Below, one piece after another: positions 9,801 through 18,093 of a DNA stretch of 64,000 bases; the stretch's first letter is position 1, and each line of letters starts with the position of its first letter. The stretch lies in contig CAKQUG010000005.1 in the NCBI GenBank assembly GCA_934277545.1, positions 62,001 through 126,000 of the forward strand, written 5' to 3'. Below the pieces are notes generated by a model that was not told the DNA's origin, did not search any database, and saw only the letters and a program-made list of their open reading frames with translations. The stretch comes from an uncultured Alphaproteobacteria bacterium. Lineage in GTDB: Bacteria; Pseudomonadota; Alphaproteobacteria; RF32; CAG-239. The translations under genes and the position numbers were made by a program.

Positions 9801-9966
9801 AGGCGCATCGGCAGGAAGCCGTGTGGCTGTGGGCGTACCGGTGTTTACGGGTATGGTTGTCGGTACATTAGCCGGTTTGGTATTCATTCCGTTAATGTAT
9901 ATCTTAATCCAAACCATTACCGACCGCAAAAAAGTGAAAGGTAAAAATGCAAAATCTAAGGATTAA
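6841..9966 (+). CDS. RND multidrug efflux pump, HAE1 family (AcrB type)
   Basis: A 1041-residue inner-membrane proton/drug antiporter, the usual length for AcrB. The start is FSKFFIERPRFAVVIAIVMAL, the standard N-terminal helix. The proton-relay aspartates are in GLVLAIGLVVDDAIVVVE (near residue 400) and the partner lysine in LVGLAAKNAILVVEFARE (near 940). Two large periplasmic loops follow TM1 and TM7. It is co-transcribed with the TetR regulator and adaptor. Its last 20 bases overlap the start of rsmB, so rsmB probably shares the transcript. The substrate range cannot be read from the sequence. Confidence 0.95.
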   Translation: MFSKFFIERPRFAVVIAIVMALAGLVSVFTMPIGMYPEIAPPEIRVSTVYVGASAETVAKNVGIPLEKNINGIENMLYMSSSSYNSGAYQLSIAFETGTDPDLDQVKVQNRVQQALSSLPSEVQTYGVTVERRSSDILAFMQVTSPKGTYDSNYLNNYVENNIKIALSRAYGVGEVNIMGSATSMRVWIDADKVAALNIPISAIKAAITSQNVQPSLGSIGSAPGDGKQVLVYSLETQGRLNDPKDFENIIVRTAEEGGLVRLKDIARVELGSEDYLMNSTVDGQPAVSIMINKSSGANSINAMKAVRAELAKLERFYPEDLEVKIFKDTTEFISASIEEVFFTLFLTFLLVVLVCYVFLQDWRATLVPSIAIPVSILATFAMMKTLGFNLNILTLFGLVLAIGLVVDDAIVVVERTLALMQEEKLKAKEAAIKAMSQVSSAVVATTLVLLAIFVPIAFMGGITGKIYQQFAITIAFAVGFSAVNALTLSPALSATFLRPFEQKETGFLGWFNRFIQGTTNKYLVAVGYIGRKVSVIVFMLLILFALNAFFIKITPTSFLPDEDQGIIMVNVQLPEGASNVRTKAVNEKMLAAIKDHPAIESVMTMEGFSIMAGQGENVGFAVISLKNWAERKGDDMYSTNVLRNLMARVSNFSEAKIQMFEMPAIPGLGSTNAMDFKIQAVDNTDMKDLEKTVNAFTRQAMALPQISLAYSTFNAQTPHAYIEIDREKAESLGVAVGNIYSTLQTYIGSSHINDINIGTQVNKVKIQADWKYRKDLDSLNKIYVQSDKGEMVPLGSLIKMKTVLLPRGIDRYNQYPAATVNAVAASGYSSGEAMQALEDLATKTLPKGYTYAWSGTSLQEKNNQGQIFYIIAFAALFAYLFMVAQYESWMIPLAVMLSVLTAMLGATCGLFVTNMSLSIYAQLGLVLLVGLAAKNAILVVEFAREAHLKGKSILTSALYGTRERFRAVLMTACTFILGVAPLVWATGASAGSRVAVGVPVFTGMVVGTLAGLVFIPLMYILIQTITDRKKVKGKNAKSKD

Positions 9967-11230
9967 AGCAGCACAAGCACTGCAATCCGTCTTAGAAGAC
10001 AAAGTCTTTTTCGGAGAACTTAAAAAGCAATTCTCCGAAAAGGATTTGCCTTTCGTCAATATGCTGATTTTAACCGCTCTGCGGCGTTATACGGCGCTGC
10101 AGGCGGTTTTACGTTCATTTTTAAGCAAAAAAATTCCCAACAAACACCGTTTTGCCGAATATTTGCTTATTTTGGCCGAATGTGAATTATTATTTATGCA
10201 AACCGCGCCTTATGCCGTGATTAACGAAACAGTGGCAAACATCCGCAAAACAACCGACCGTTTTTTAGGCGGGCTGGCAAACGCGGTTCTGCGCAAAATT
10301 TTGGCGCAAAAAGAAAAACTTTTGCTTCAAATAGCAAACGCCAATCCCCTGCCCGACGGTTTTAAGCAAATTATTGCTGACTATTCCGAACAGGAACAAG
10401 CTGGTGTTGCGCAGAGTGTGTTTGTGTTACCGCCGCTGGATATTACAGTAAAAGAAAATCCGGAAAAATGGGCTGAAGAGCTTAAGGCTGATTTATTGCC
10501 GAACGGTTCGCTCCGACTGTATAACAATCCGAAAGTTCCGGCCTTAAAAGGTTATAACGAAGGCGCTTGGTGGGTGCAGGACGTTGCCGCAAGTTTGCCG
10601 GTGCAGACTCTGCCGAAAGATTTACATGGGTTAAAGGTTTTGGATTTATGCGCCGCTCCCGGCGGAAAAACCGCTCAGCTGGCCGCCTGCGGGGCACAGG
10701 TTACGGCGATTGATATTTCCGCCGAACGTTTGGAAACTTTAAAGCAAAATATGAAACGCCTTGGTTTTGAAAACATCAAGACCATTGCCTCCGACGCTTT
10801 AGAATTTTTACGGCACAACACAGAACAATTCGATATTATTCTGCTGGACGCGCCTTGTTCGGCAACCGGAACTTTCCGCCGTCATCCCGAAGTGCTGTAT
10901 CTCAAAACCAAAGAAGACGTTGCTGTGCAAGCCGCTTTGCAAAAACAACTGCTTGACGCGTGTAAAAATGCTTTGAAGTTTGGCGGGACTTTGGTTTACA
11001 GCACCTGTTCAATAGCTAAAAGTGAAGGGGAAAAACAAATTGAAACCTTTATAAAGGAACATTCCGAATTTCAAATTTCACCGATTAGCCTTGACCAAAT
11101 ATCCGCATTCGGCAAATGGAACAACTCGACGATTACTCCGCAAGGCTATATCCGCACACTGCCGTTTTATGAAGCTGATAAAAACGGGATGGATTCATTT
11201 TTTATTTGCAAATTGAAAAGAATAATTTAA
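9947..11230 (+). CDS. rsmB: 16S rRNA m5C967 methyltransferase
   Basis: A 427-residue RNA cytosine-5 methyltransferase. Residues 1 to about 140 form the NusB-like RNA-binding domain found in RsmB/Sun (alternating helices, YAVINETV...LANAVLRKI). The SAM-binding motif is LDLCAAPGGKTAQLAA near residue 230. The two cysteines of the mechanism are in LLDAPCSATG (motif IV) and YSTCSI (motif VI). The ATG lies inside the end of the RND pump gene, a 20-base overlap, so translation is coupled and expression would follow the efflux operon unless an internal promoter exists. In Alphaproteobacteria rsmB is more usually found apart from efflux genes, so the pairing is unusual. Confidence 0.93.
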   Translation: MQNLRIKAAQALQSVLEDKVFFGELKKQFSEKDLPFVNMLILTALRRYTALQAVLRSFLSKKIPNKHRFAEYLLILAECELLFMQTAPYAVINETVANIRKTTDRFLGGLANAVLRKILAQKEKLLLQIANANPLPDGFKQIIADYSEQEQAGVAQSVFVLPPLDITVKENPEKWAEELKADLLPNGSLRLYNNPKVPALKGYNEGAWWVQDVAASLPVQTLPKDLHGLKVLDLCAAPGGKTAQLAACGAQVTAIDISAERLETLKQNMKRLGFENIKTIASDALEFLRHNTEQFDIILLDAPCSATGTFRRHPEVLYLKTKEDVAVQAALQKQLLDACKNALKFGGTLVYSTCSIAKSEGEKQIETFIKEHSEFQISPISLDQISAFGKWNNSTITPQGYIRTLPFYEADKNGMDSFFICKLKRII

Positions 11231-11272
11231 CAAATTACGTTTATAATAGCCTCAAGTTAAAGGAGATTTTAA

Positions 11273-12415
11273 ATGTTAAATGCCGGTATATTTATATTTG
11301 CGTTGTTGATTTTTGTCGGTTTGGCAGCCATGCTGATTGTTTTTACCCCCATTGCCAATAAATATATGCAAACGCTGACTGTAACTCCGGCGATGTTGCC
11401 TTTCAGCTATATTTTCGGCTTTTACGCCGTCGGTTCGATTTTAATTTATTATTTTTTTCCGCTTAATGATTTTATAGAACCGCTGACGGCGAATCGCTTT
11501 TTTATTCCATTGCTTTTGGCGGCGGTTATTTTTATATCTTCCATGTTCTTTGACAATTCAATTTTTATACCGATTGTTATTGCCTGCGTGGCGGTTACTG
11601 TTTTTTTACAGCCGCTGGGCAGCGGATTTCCTTATTCCGCTTTACCGCTTTGGGCGGCACGGCTTTTGTTAATTGCCTTTTTCTCAATATTCTGCATTTT
11701 TTACGGTGTGCTGAATTTTTTGCCGCACACCATGATAATTTCAGCAATTCTAACTTTATCCGGTCTGGCTTTGCTGCCGTTTTTTTCGGCGGCTCCTTTT
11801 TATTTTCTGCTAAGTTCGGCTTTGTTAATCGGTACCCTCGCCGGTTATTTATGCGTTAACCTGAACACGGTAAAAGTTCCTTTTGACAGCGGTTCGTCCT
11901 GCGCTTTGGCTTATTTATTGAGTAACCTGATTTTGCAAGACAGCGGGGAATACAGCTTTAGTTCCTGCATTATTTTTACCGCGTTTTTCTGGAGTGAATT
12001 TGCTTTTGCTTTATGGAATAAATTTGTAATTGTTAAATCCGGCGCCTTATATGAAAACACAAACTGCGCCTTGGCCGCTCAAAAATATAATTTGCGCTTT
12101 TTAACCATCAATGTTGCCAAAATCTGCGGAGTAAGCCTGTTAATCGGCTGTTTCCAGCTGTTTGCCGTCAATCAATATTCGCTGATAATAATTTGTTTGG
12201 CTATAACAGGCTGGCTGAGTCATACCATGCTGCACCCGTTTAATTCCGACTTAAAAACAATCAATGCTGAGTTTGTGGCAGATTTCAAGCAAAATCTGGC
12301 TAATATTCATAATGACCTGAAATCTTTGCAGCAGCCTGATTTGCCTAAAAAAAACAAGCAGCCTAAAAAAGCCGCTAAACGTAAATCACCGCGCAGCACA
12401 CGCAAGGAATCGTAA
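11273..12415 (+). CDS. Multi-pass membrane protein of unknown function with a basic tail
   Basis: A 380-residue protein I do not recognise. About ten hydrophobic segments fill residues 1 to about 325 (for example FIFALLIFVGLAAMLIVF at the start and LLIGCFQLFAVNQYSLIIIC near the end). Residues 340-380 form a soluble tail rich in Lys, Arg, Pro and Ser (NKQPKKAAKRKSPRSTRK), which would face the cytoplasm and could bind nucleic acid or phospholipid (inference). AAGGAG precedes the ATG. The next gene starts 3 bases after its stop, so the two form an operon and probably act together. Confidence 0.75.
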   Translation: MLNAGIFIFALLIFVGLAAMLIVFTPIANKYMQTLTVTPAMLPFSYIFGFYAVGSILIYYFFPLNDFIEPLTANRFFIPLLLAAVIFISSMFFDNSIFIPIVIACVAVTVFLQPLGSGFPYSALPLWAARLLLIAFFSIFCIFYGVLNFLPHTMIISAILTLSGLALLPFFSAAPFYFLLSSALLIGTLAGYLCVNLNTVKVPFDSGSSCALAYLLSNLILQDSGEYSFSSCIIFTAFFWSEFAFALWNKFVIVKSGALYENTNCALAAQKYNLRFLTINVAKICGVSLLIGCFQLFAVNQYSLIIICLAITGWLSHTMLHPFNSDLKTINAEFVADFKQNLANIHNDLKSLQQPDLPKKNKQPKKAAKRKSPRSTRKES

Positions 12416-12418
12416 AAT

Positions 12419-13756
12419 ATGTCATTTTCGCCGAATTTATTAAATATACGCAGCCTGCTGGGTTCTGAAAAAAAGCCTGATAAAAATGGCTTGTTTCGGG
12501 TTACGGTTGTGGCGTTTGAAGACAAGTGCAGTCTGAACTGCGGTCTGCGCTTTGCCGAGCTTTTGAAAAAAAGCAATTTATTTGACATAACTTTTTTTAA
12601 CGAACCTTTTGCCAAAGGATTTTTAAACCTGCAAAGCCGCAATTTTTTTGACTTTATTGACCGCGGCAATAAAATTTTGAGCTCAACACAAGCCGATATT
12701 GTGATTTGGGGCTATGAAGACGACGGCAAAATCCGCCTTAATTTTCAGGTTGCCAACCAATATGCCATTCCGGGCAGCCTATCTTTTTCATTGCTGGACA
12801 GCTTATTTATTCCTTTAAACTATTTAACCGACACCGCGAATTTTTCCGAATCGCTGCTGCTCTTAATTTATGGAATAATCGTGGCGGCGATAAATCCGGT
12901 TACAAACGCACAAAAACAAAAACGTCCGCAAATTCTGCAAGAGCTTATCGCCCTGCTATCCGCCGATAAATCACCCAAAGACATATCTAAAGAATTTATG
13001 CCTTACATTATGAATTTATTGGGTAAAATTTACTTGTGCAACGCTTGCGCCAACTTAACCGAAAAAGACATTGAAATTATTCATAATCTGTTTGAATTAG
13101 CGCTCAAAAATAAGCAATACATCAGGCTGCCCATTTATTACGGCTGTATTTATAACAATTTCGGACAGCTGTATGAAGCGGCTTTCCGGCAAAGCAGAAT
13201 GGGAAACATCAGCTATTTGAAACAAGCCATTTCCAACTATCAATCGGCGCAAAAAAATCTGAACCGCAACTATCCTTATGATTTTGGGCTGATTGCTTAT
13301 CATTTGGCGCAGCTTTATTTTGAATATTGGAAGCACACCGCCGATTTACAGGCTTTGCGCGACGCCGTATCAAAACTCCGCGAAGCTGAAAAAGTGTATT
13401 CTTTGGCACAGTTTCCGGAATCCTGGTGTCAAATTGAAGGACTTTTGGGCAATTACATTACCTCTCTCGGTCTGCAAACCAAAAGCAACGAGCTGATGCA
13501 ACTGGCGATAGAAGCCTATAAAAGCCAGCAGAAAATTTACACTCAAAACAACGCTCCGGCTGTTTGGGCAGAAATTCAAGAAAAAATCGGCAATATTTTT
13601 TATTTGCTGGGCAAACAAAATGATGATGACAAACTAATGGAAGAAGCCCGCAACTATTTTAATTCCGCACTGGAAATATATAATGAGCTGAATCTGAAAC
13701 ACGGCGTTAAAAACGTGGAACGCGCCTTATTAAAAATCAGAAATTATTTGGGCTGA
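12419..13756 (+). CDS. TPR-like repeat protein with a TolB-like N-terminal domain, function unknown
   Basis: A 445-residue soluble protein. The first 130 residues look like an alpha/beta domain (FRVTVVAFEDKCSLNCGLRF... ADIVIWGYEDDGKIRLNFQV), reminiscent of the TolB/FlgO-like modules in adenylate-cyclase and TPR proteins. Residues from about 200 to the end are helical repeats with TPR spacing (IYNNFGQLYEAAF, LIAYHLAQLYFEYW, EIQEKIGNIFYLLGK, YFNSALEIYNEL). No signal peptide or membrane segment is present. It is coupled to the membrane protein just upstream and may be its cytoplasmic scaffold partner (inference). Confidence 0.72.
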   Translation: MSFSPNLLNIRSLLGSEKKPDKNGLFRVTVVAFEDKCSLNCGLRFAELLKKSNLFDITFFNEPFAKGFLNLQSRNFFDFIDRGNKILSSTQADIVIWGYEDDGKIRLNFQVANQYAIPGSLSFSLLDSLFIPLNYLTDTANFSESLLLLIYGIIVAAINPVTNAQKQKRPQILQELIALLSADKSPKDISKEFMPYIMNLLGKIYLCNACANLTEKDIEIIHNLFELALKNKQYIRLPIYYGCIYNNFGQLYEAAFRQSRMGNISYLKQAISNYQSAQKNLNRNYPYDFGLIAYHLAQLYFEYWKHTADLQALRDAVSKLREAEKVYSLAQFPESWCQIEGLLGNYITSLGLQTKSNELMQLAIEAYKSQQKIYTQNNAPAVWAEIQEKIGNIFYLLGKQNDDDKLMEEARNYFNSALEIYNELNLKHGVKNVERALLKIRNYLG

Positions 13757-13808
13757 CCTTGATTTTTTGCCGGCAAGGCTTATCTCCCGACTTTGAAGGA
13801 GATTTATA

Positions 13809-14411
13809 ATGACACATTGCATAGAACAAGACAGTTTAACCCGCCGCCGCTCAATTTACGCGCTCGGGCACACCAGAATTGTTACGGATTTTTGTTTGGA
13901 AGACACCTTAAAAGACTGCTTAAAAAATTGCCCGACTCCGTTTAACGCACAATCGGCAAGATTAGTTTTACTTTTAAATCAACAACATACAAATTTTTGG
14001 AAATTAGTGCTGCAAAAAGTTTTGGCAGTTACTCCGCTTGGCAAAAAAGACAGCACAGCGCAAAAAATAAACTCTTTTGCCGCGGCGTACGGAACAATTT
14101 TGTTTTTTGAAGATTTAAGTGTTTTAGAACAGCTGCAAAAAGACTTTCCGCTTTATCAAAAAAATATGCACAACTGGACTTTTGAAGCCAACGGCATGTT
14201 ACAATATATGGTTTGGCAGGCCTTGGCAGAAAATGAAATCGGCGCATCCTTGCAGCATTACAATGAATTGATTGAAGAAGATGTCAAAAAAATGCTCGGT
14301 TTGCCGGACAGTTGGAAAATTTTGGCGCAAATGCCGTTTGGCAGTATAGAAAAAACACCGGCAGAAAAAACTTTTTTACCATTGGAAAACCGCTTCAAAA
14401 TTTTCAAATAG
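13809..14411 (+). CDS. Nitroreductase-family oxidoreductase (YdgI/Frm2-like)
   Basis: A 200-residue flavin-binding protein, probably an FMN NAD(P)H-dependent reductase. The landmarks match the short nitroreductases related to yeast Frm2/Hbn1 and bacterial YdgI: RRSIYALG near the start, PTPFNAQSARLVLLL, FAAAYGTILFFED, WTFEANGMLQYMVWQAL, IGASLQHYN and WKILAQMPFGS. The natural substrate is not known for the family; nitroaromatics and quinones are reduced in vitro. AAGGAG precedes the ATG. Its stop codon abuts the stop codon of pth on the other strand with no base between, so there is no room for a terminator of its own. Confidence 0.85.
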   Translation: MTHCIEQDSLTRRRSIYALGHTRIVTDFCLEDTLKDCLKNCPTPFNAQSARLVLLLNQQHTNFWKLVLQKVLAVTPLGKKDSTAQKINSFAAAYGTILFFEDLSVLEQLQKDFPLYQKNMHNWTFEANGMLQYMVWQALAENEIGASLQHYNELIEEDVKKMLGLPDSWKILAQMPFGSIEKTPAEKTFLPLENRFKIFK

Positions 14412-14993
14412 CTACCGATGATTCAGTTTTAAACCGAGTTGGTTAGAAAATTCGGCAAGACCTTTTTTGAAAAGTACGCCGATTAAATCGGCTACCAAAT
14501 CAATATTGGCTTCCAGATTGGCTTTATCAGCTTTGGAAAAGCCGGAAAGGACATGACTGACAATGCTATCGGCGTCTCGGTTCTGCGGATGTCCGATACC
14601 AATGCGAATCCGGTTATAATTAGGGGTAATGCAAGAATCTATACTTTTTAAGCCGTTATGTCCGCCGGCGCCTCCGCCTAGTTTGGCTTTTATTTTGTCA
14701 GTCGGCAAATCCATATCGTCATGGATAACCACAATATTCTGCGGTAAAATTTTATAAAAGTTAGCCGCTTTAACAACGCTGTTGCCGGAAAGATTCATAA
14801 ATGTCTGCGGTTTCAGCAAATATACTTTTTCGCCATCAATGTTTCCTTCGGCAATCAGACCGTCAAATTTAGAGCGAAACGGTGAAAAATTATAGCGGCG
14901 ATGAAGCTCATCAGCCGCCATAAATCCAACATTATGGCGGGTAGCCGCATATTCCGTTCCCGGATTACCTAAACCAACCACCAAAAACATCAT
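14412..14993 (-). CDS. pth: Peptidyl-tRNA hydrolase
   Basis: A 193-residue enzyme that releases peptides from stalled peptidyl-tRNA, an essential recycling step. The family motifs are VVGLGNPGTEYAATRHNVGF (with the catalytic His in RHNVG), KPQTFMNLSG, and the Asp of IHDDMDLP, followed by the GGGAGGHNGLKS loop. Either of the two leading Met codons could start it. It lies 6 bases behind rplY on the same strand; rplY-pth is a widely conserved operon. Confidence 0.96.
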   Translation of the reverse strand: MMFLVVGLGNPGTEYAATRHNVGFMAADELHRRYNFSPFRSKFDGLIAEGNIDGEKVYLLKPQTFMNLSGNSVVKAANFYKILPQNIVVIHDDMDLPTDKIKAKLGGGAGGHNGLKSIDSCITPNYNRIRIGIGHPQNRDADSIVSHVLSGFSKADKANLEANIDLVADLIGVLFKKGLAEFSNQLGLKLNHR

Positions 14994-14999
14994 TACACC

Positions 15000-15290
15000 T
15001 TATTTACGCATAAAATCAACGTGAATAGGCTTGTCAGAAACCGGATGGAATTGAACGTCTTGGCAAACAGTCTTAACTTTTTTGCCTTCAACATCAACAA
15101 CGATTTCAGATTTGTAGAAATCTCTCAAATCAAGGGCTTTTTCCAATTCTACAGGGTCAAGGCTGATTAAAACAGCATCTTTTTTACCACCATAAATAAC
15201 GGCAGGAACACGGCCCTCACGACGACATGCACGAGCTGCCCCCTTACCTGCTTTTTCACGCTTTTTTGCATTAAAAGTAACTTCTGTCAT
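15000..15290 (-). CDS. rplY: 50S ribosomal protein bL25, short form
   Basis: A 96-residue 5S rRNA-binding ribosomal protein. It has the opening KREKAGKGAARACRREGRVPAVIYG and the ending QDVQFHPVSDKPIHVDFMRK of the family. It is the short E. coli-like form; the longer form with the CTC C-terminal domain, common in Alphaproteobacteria, is absent. It is first in the rplY-pth operon. A promoter and an inverted repeat lie in its upstream region. Confidence 0.95.
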   Translation of the reverse strand: MTEVTFNAKKREKAGKGAARACRREGRVPAVIYGGKKDAVLISLDPVELEKALDLRDFYKSEIVVDVEGKKVKTVCQDVQFHPVSDKPIHVDFMRK

Positions 15291-15323
15291 TTTTATATCC
15301 TTTATTTTAAATTCAATTTAACC

Positions 15324-15383
15324 GACGGCCTCCAGGGGTGCCGTCAGTAACGGCTTTGTACAACAAAAAAGTCAAAGATTCAA
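15324..15383 (-). promoter_or_regulatory. rplY promoter and leader hairpin
   Basis: Read on the minus strand, a -35 TTGAAT (15378-15383) and a -10 TACAAA (15355-15360) have a 17-bp spacer. The leader then carries GACGGC...GCCGTC arms (15324-15329 and 15340-15345) around a 10-base loop. The hairpin could serve feedback control of bL25, but this is inference. Confidence 0.4.
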
Positions 15384-15449
15384 GCCTTTTTAATAAAATT
15401 TTATGATTTTTTTGTTATCTTCCTTTCTAGTAAATTTACGGAGGTTTCT

Positions 15450-16163
15450 ATGTTATACATTTTAACAGGTTTTGTATTCGGCTGTTTAATTCCCTATTTG
15501 GCACGTCGTCTCGGCAAGTTGATGCCGGCAACCATGGGCTATATTCTGCTCAAAATTTTTATCCCTCAGCACTATATGCCGTGGAGCAAACTGAAAAATG
15601 ATTTTGAATATATGCAATTATTCAAAAGATATATGATGAGAAGTTTGGGCTGGGGTATTTTTTGCGCCGCCGTTACATATTTATTTGCCGTAAATTTTGA
15701 CCCGTATTACACCGGCTGGTACATTGCTTTTTTATGGATTATGCTGCTGCTTGTGGAAATTGACAAGCGCTTTATGCTGCTGCCTGATGTTTTGACTTTA
15801 CCACTATTGGTGCTGGGTTTCGGCTATGCGACAATTAACGGCGTGTGGCTGGACACGATTGACCCGCAGCTTATAAGCAATGCACAAAACAGTTTTATGG
15901 GTGCCTGCGCCGGATATTTAATGCCGGTTGTCGCCAGTATGTTTTTAGTTTGGAAATACCCGGACGCATTCGGCGGCGGCGACATTAAACTTTTGGCGGC
16001 TATCGGCGCTTGGGTCGGCTTGGGACCTATTTCCTACATTTTGCTCGGTTCCTGCATTTTGTTTGCTCTCGGCTGCTTAATCAAAAAGCAAAGAGTCGGT
16101 CCGTTCGGTCCTTCCATTGTCTACGCCACTCTGCTGGTTTGCATTTTCTTGTTCGGAATCTAG
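15450..16163 (+). CDS. Type IV prepilin peptidase (A24 family)
   Basis: A 237-residue integral membrane aspartic protease that cleaves prepilin leader peptides after glycine. The two catalytic aspartates sit in LVEIDKRFMLLPDVLTLPL (first Asp) and FGGGDIKLLAAIGAWVGL (GxGD motif). There are about seven hydrophobic segments. The zinc-binding cysteine loop and methylase-type N-terminal domain of PilD are missing, so it may only cleave and not N-methylate (inference). A CGGAGG ribosome site precedes it. Its likely client in this window is the giant prepilin-like protein at 54-58 kb. The AAA ATPase gene follows after 19 bases. Confidence 0.87.
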   Translation: MLYILTGFVFGCLIPYLARRLGKLMPATMGYILLKIFIPQHYMPWSKLKNDFEYMQLFKRYMMRSLGWGIFCAAVTYLFAVNFDPYYTGWYIAFLWIMLLLVEIDKRFMLLPDVLTLPLLVLGFGYATINGVWLDTIDPQLISNAQNSFMGACAGYLMPVVASMFLVWKYPDAFGGGDIKLLAAIGAWVGLGPISYILLGSCILFALGCLIKKQRVGPFGPSIVYATLLVCIFLFGI

Positions 16164-16182
16164 CAAAAATCAGGTGATTGCA

Positions 16183-18006
16183 ATGACTGATCAAACAAAA
16201 ATAATCTTGAAACATAATATAGAATTATCTTTATCGTCAAATGCGCCCGCAACAGATGTAGCAGCGTTGATTTGTGATTTTTTCGCAAATTATTATAAAG
16301 ATGATGATGACCGCCAATACGCGCTATTAATATTTAATGAAATTTATAAAAAATATAGTAAAGATGAATTACCTGCTATTTTTTTTAGTGAGTTTGTAAG
16401 ACTTTATGTCAATATTCTGCGTGAAAATTCATCAATGATGTCACCAGATACTATTGATTTTATCTGCTCTAATATAATTGACTTTGCAGATATTGCTATC
16501 AAAAAAAATCCTAAAAGCAATGTACCTTATCTTTATCTTGCCAGATTTTATAATTTAAACATCAACTCAAAACTGCTTAACGAGCTGGATACAAAAAAAT
16601 TAACTAAACAATATTTTCTTAAAGCTATTAACCTTGGCAGTAAAAATGCTGTAAAAGAATACAATTCTTTTTTGAACACTCTTAGCGCCGCAACATCTTT
16701 TGATTTTCTAAACGTGAATATAAACCTAAACAAAATTGTTGATGCCCTCTTAAACAATATTGATAAAGACCGTTTTTCATTATTGCTTTATGGACCTGAA
16801 GGCAGCGGTAAAAGTATATTTGCTCAGCATTTGATAGGAAAAATAAAAGATTTTTACAATCAACACAATTTAACTTTCAAAATTGTAAAATTATCTCCGT
16901 TTAACTTTGATGAGAATTTTAAAAATATATCAGAAACAACTACTTTGATACAAATAGACGATAATTTCGGAATTGCTCTAAAAGATATAAAACACTGCTA
17001 TTTACTGCTTAATAAAATAAAAAAACAAACCAACAATATCATTGTTTCCATAAACTCTCTGGATAATCTGCCCAAAGATTTTATTTCTAATTTTTTGTTT
17101 AAGATAAAATTCAATTATATGAATCAAGAACAAGAAGAAGCCGCTTATGAGCTATTTTTCAACAACAAAGCCCCTGAAGAGTTAAAATCTATAAGCGGAA
17201 TGGTTATCAGTGATTTTAACCGTATTCAAAAAACTTGTTCTGTTCTAAATATAAATAAAAATGCCGATATTCTTAATATGATAAAAGATGAAATGTTTTT
17301 CAAATTTGGCAATAACAACTACAACAAGCCGATTATTCAGTTTGATTCTAAAATGATAAATTGCGATACAGATGTTGAAGTTTTGATTGAAAAACTGAAA
17401 TATTATGACCCGAAATATCCGTTTTCGATTTTAGTTTATGGTCCGCCGGGAACTGGTAAAAGTTATTTTTTGCGTTATTTAGCTCAAAACATTGGTATTT
17501 CAACCGTTGAAAAGAAACCAGCAGAGATGTTTTCTAAATATCAAGGACAACCGGCAAAAGAAGTTTTAAATATCTTTAAAGAAGCTCAAGACAAAAATGC
17601 CATGCTTATTATTGATGAAATAGAAGGCATTATTTCTGAACGCGGCAAAGATTCCGGCGAAAATAAATGGAAAAGCGATATGACAAACTCCTTTTTATCT
17701 TCATTAGAAAGTTGCACCGTACCGTTTGCCGGCACCTCAAACCATTTAAAATTTGTTGACAAGGCCATTTTACGGCGGTTTGTCTTTAAACTGCATTTTG
17801 ATTATTTAACTACAATGCAGGCAATTTATGCCTTTGAAAAAATATTTGGTTTAATTGCACCATATGAAAAAATATCAAAATTAAAGCATCTAACCAGCGG
17901 TGATTTTTCTATAGTTAAACGAAAAGCTCTGATTTTGGGCTGCATAAACGACGCAGAAAAATTGTGTGATATGCTAAACGATGAAATAGCTAAAAAAGAA
18001 TTATAA
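16183..18006 (+). CDS. Two-module AAA ATPase with an N-terminal helical-repeat region
   Basis: A 607-residue cytoplasmic protein. I chose the ATG at 16183 because CAGGTGA precedes it; an upstream in-frame ATG lies inside the peptidase gene. Residues 1-180 are helical and include a Sel1-like stretch. The first P-loop, LLLYGPEGSGKS, is near residue 205, with LIQIDDN as a Walker B lacking the usual Glu. The second, SILVYGPPGTGKS, is near residue 425, with the full Walker B MLIIDEIEGI, a sensor-1 Asn in GTSNH and an arginine pair in ILRRF. The second module resembles FtsH/Vps4-type ATPases. Its codons are much more AT-rich than those of neighbours. The function is unknown; substrate remodelling or pilus work are both possible. 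Confidence 0.7.
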   Translation: MTDQTKIILKHNIELSLSSNAPATDVAALICDFFANYYKDDDDRQYALLIFNEIYKKYSKDELPAIFFSEFVRLYVNILRENSSMMSPDTIDFICSNIIDFADIAIKKNPKSNVPYLYLARFYNLNINSKLLNELDTKKLTKQYFLKAINLGSKNAVKEYNSFLNTLSAATSFDFLNVNINLNKIVDALLNNIDKDRFSLLLYGPEGSGKSIFAQHLIGKIKDFYNQHNLTFKIVKLSPFNFDENFKNISETTTLIQIDDNFGIALKDIKHCYLLLNKIKKQTNNIIVSINSLDNLPKDFISNFLFKIKFNYMNQEQEEAAYELFFNNKAPEELKSISGMVISDFNRIQKTCSVLNINKNADILNMIKDEMFFKFGNNNYNKPIIQFDSKMINCDTDVEVLIEKLKYYDPKYPFSILVYGPPGTGKSYFLRYLAQNIGISTVEKKPAEMFSKYQGQPAKEVLNIFKEAQDKNAMLIIDEIEGIISERGKDSGENKWKSDMTNSFLSSLESCTVPFAGTSNHLKFVDKAILRRFVFKLHFDYLTTMQAIYAFEKIFGLIAPYEKISKLKHLTSGDFSIVKRKALILGCINDAEKLCDMLNDEIAKKEL

Positions 18007-18023
18007 TTTTAAGGTTTGATATC

Positions 18024-18052
18024 TTGACATTGCATTTTGCAAACACTAACTA
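18024..18052 (+). promoter_or_regulatory. groES promoter
   Basis: A -35 TTGACA (18024-18029) and a -10 TAACTA (18047-18052) are 17 bp apart. An overlapping TTGCATTTTGCAAA at 18030 is shared with the rplK promoter. No CIRCE element (HrcA site) is visible. A sigma-32-like site is not evident either. Confidence 0.45.
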
Positions 18053-18093
18053 AACAAGTAGTTGAATAAAACTAATTGTTTAGGAGTATTGAA

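Noticed and set aside
18000..18093. CIRCE element ahead of groES
   Set aside because: TTAGCACTC and GAGTGCTAA are not present; HrcA control cannot be claimed.
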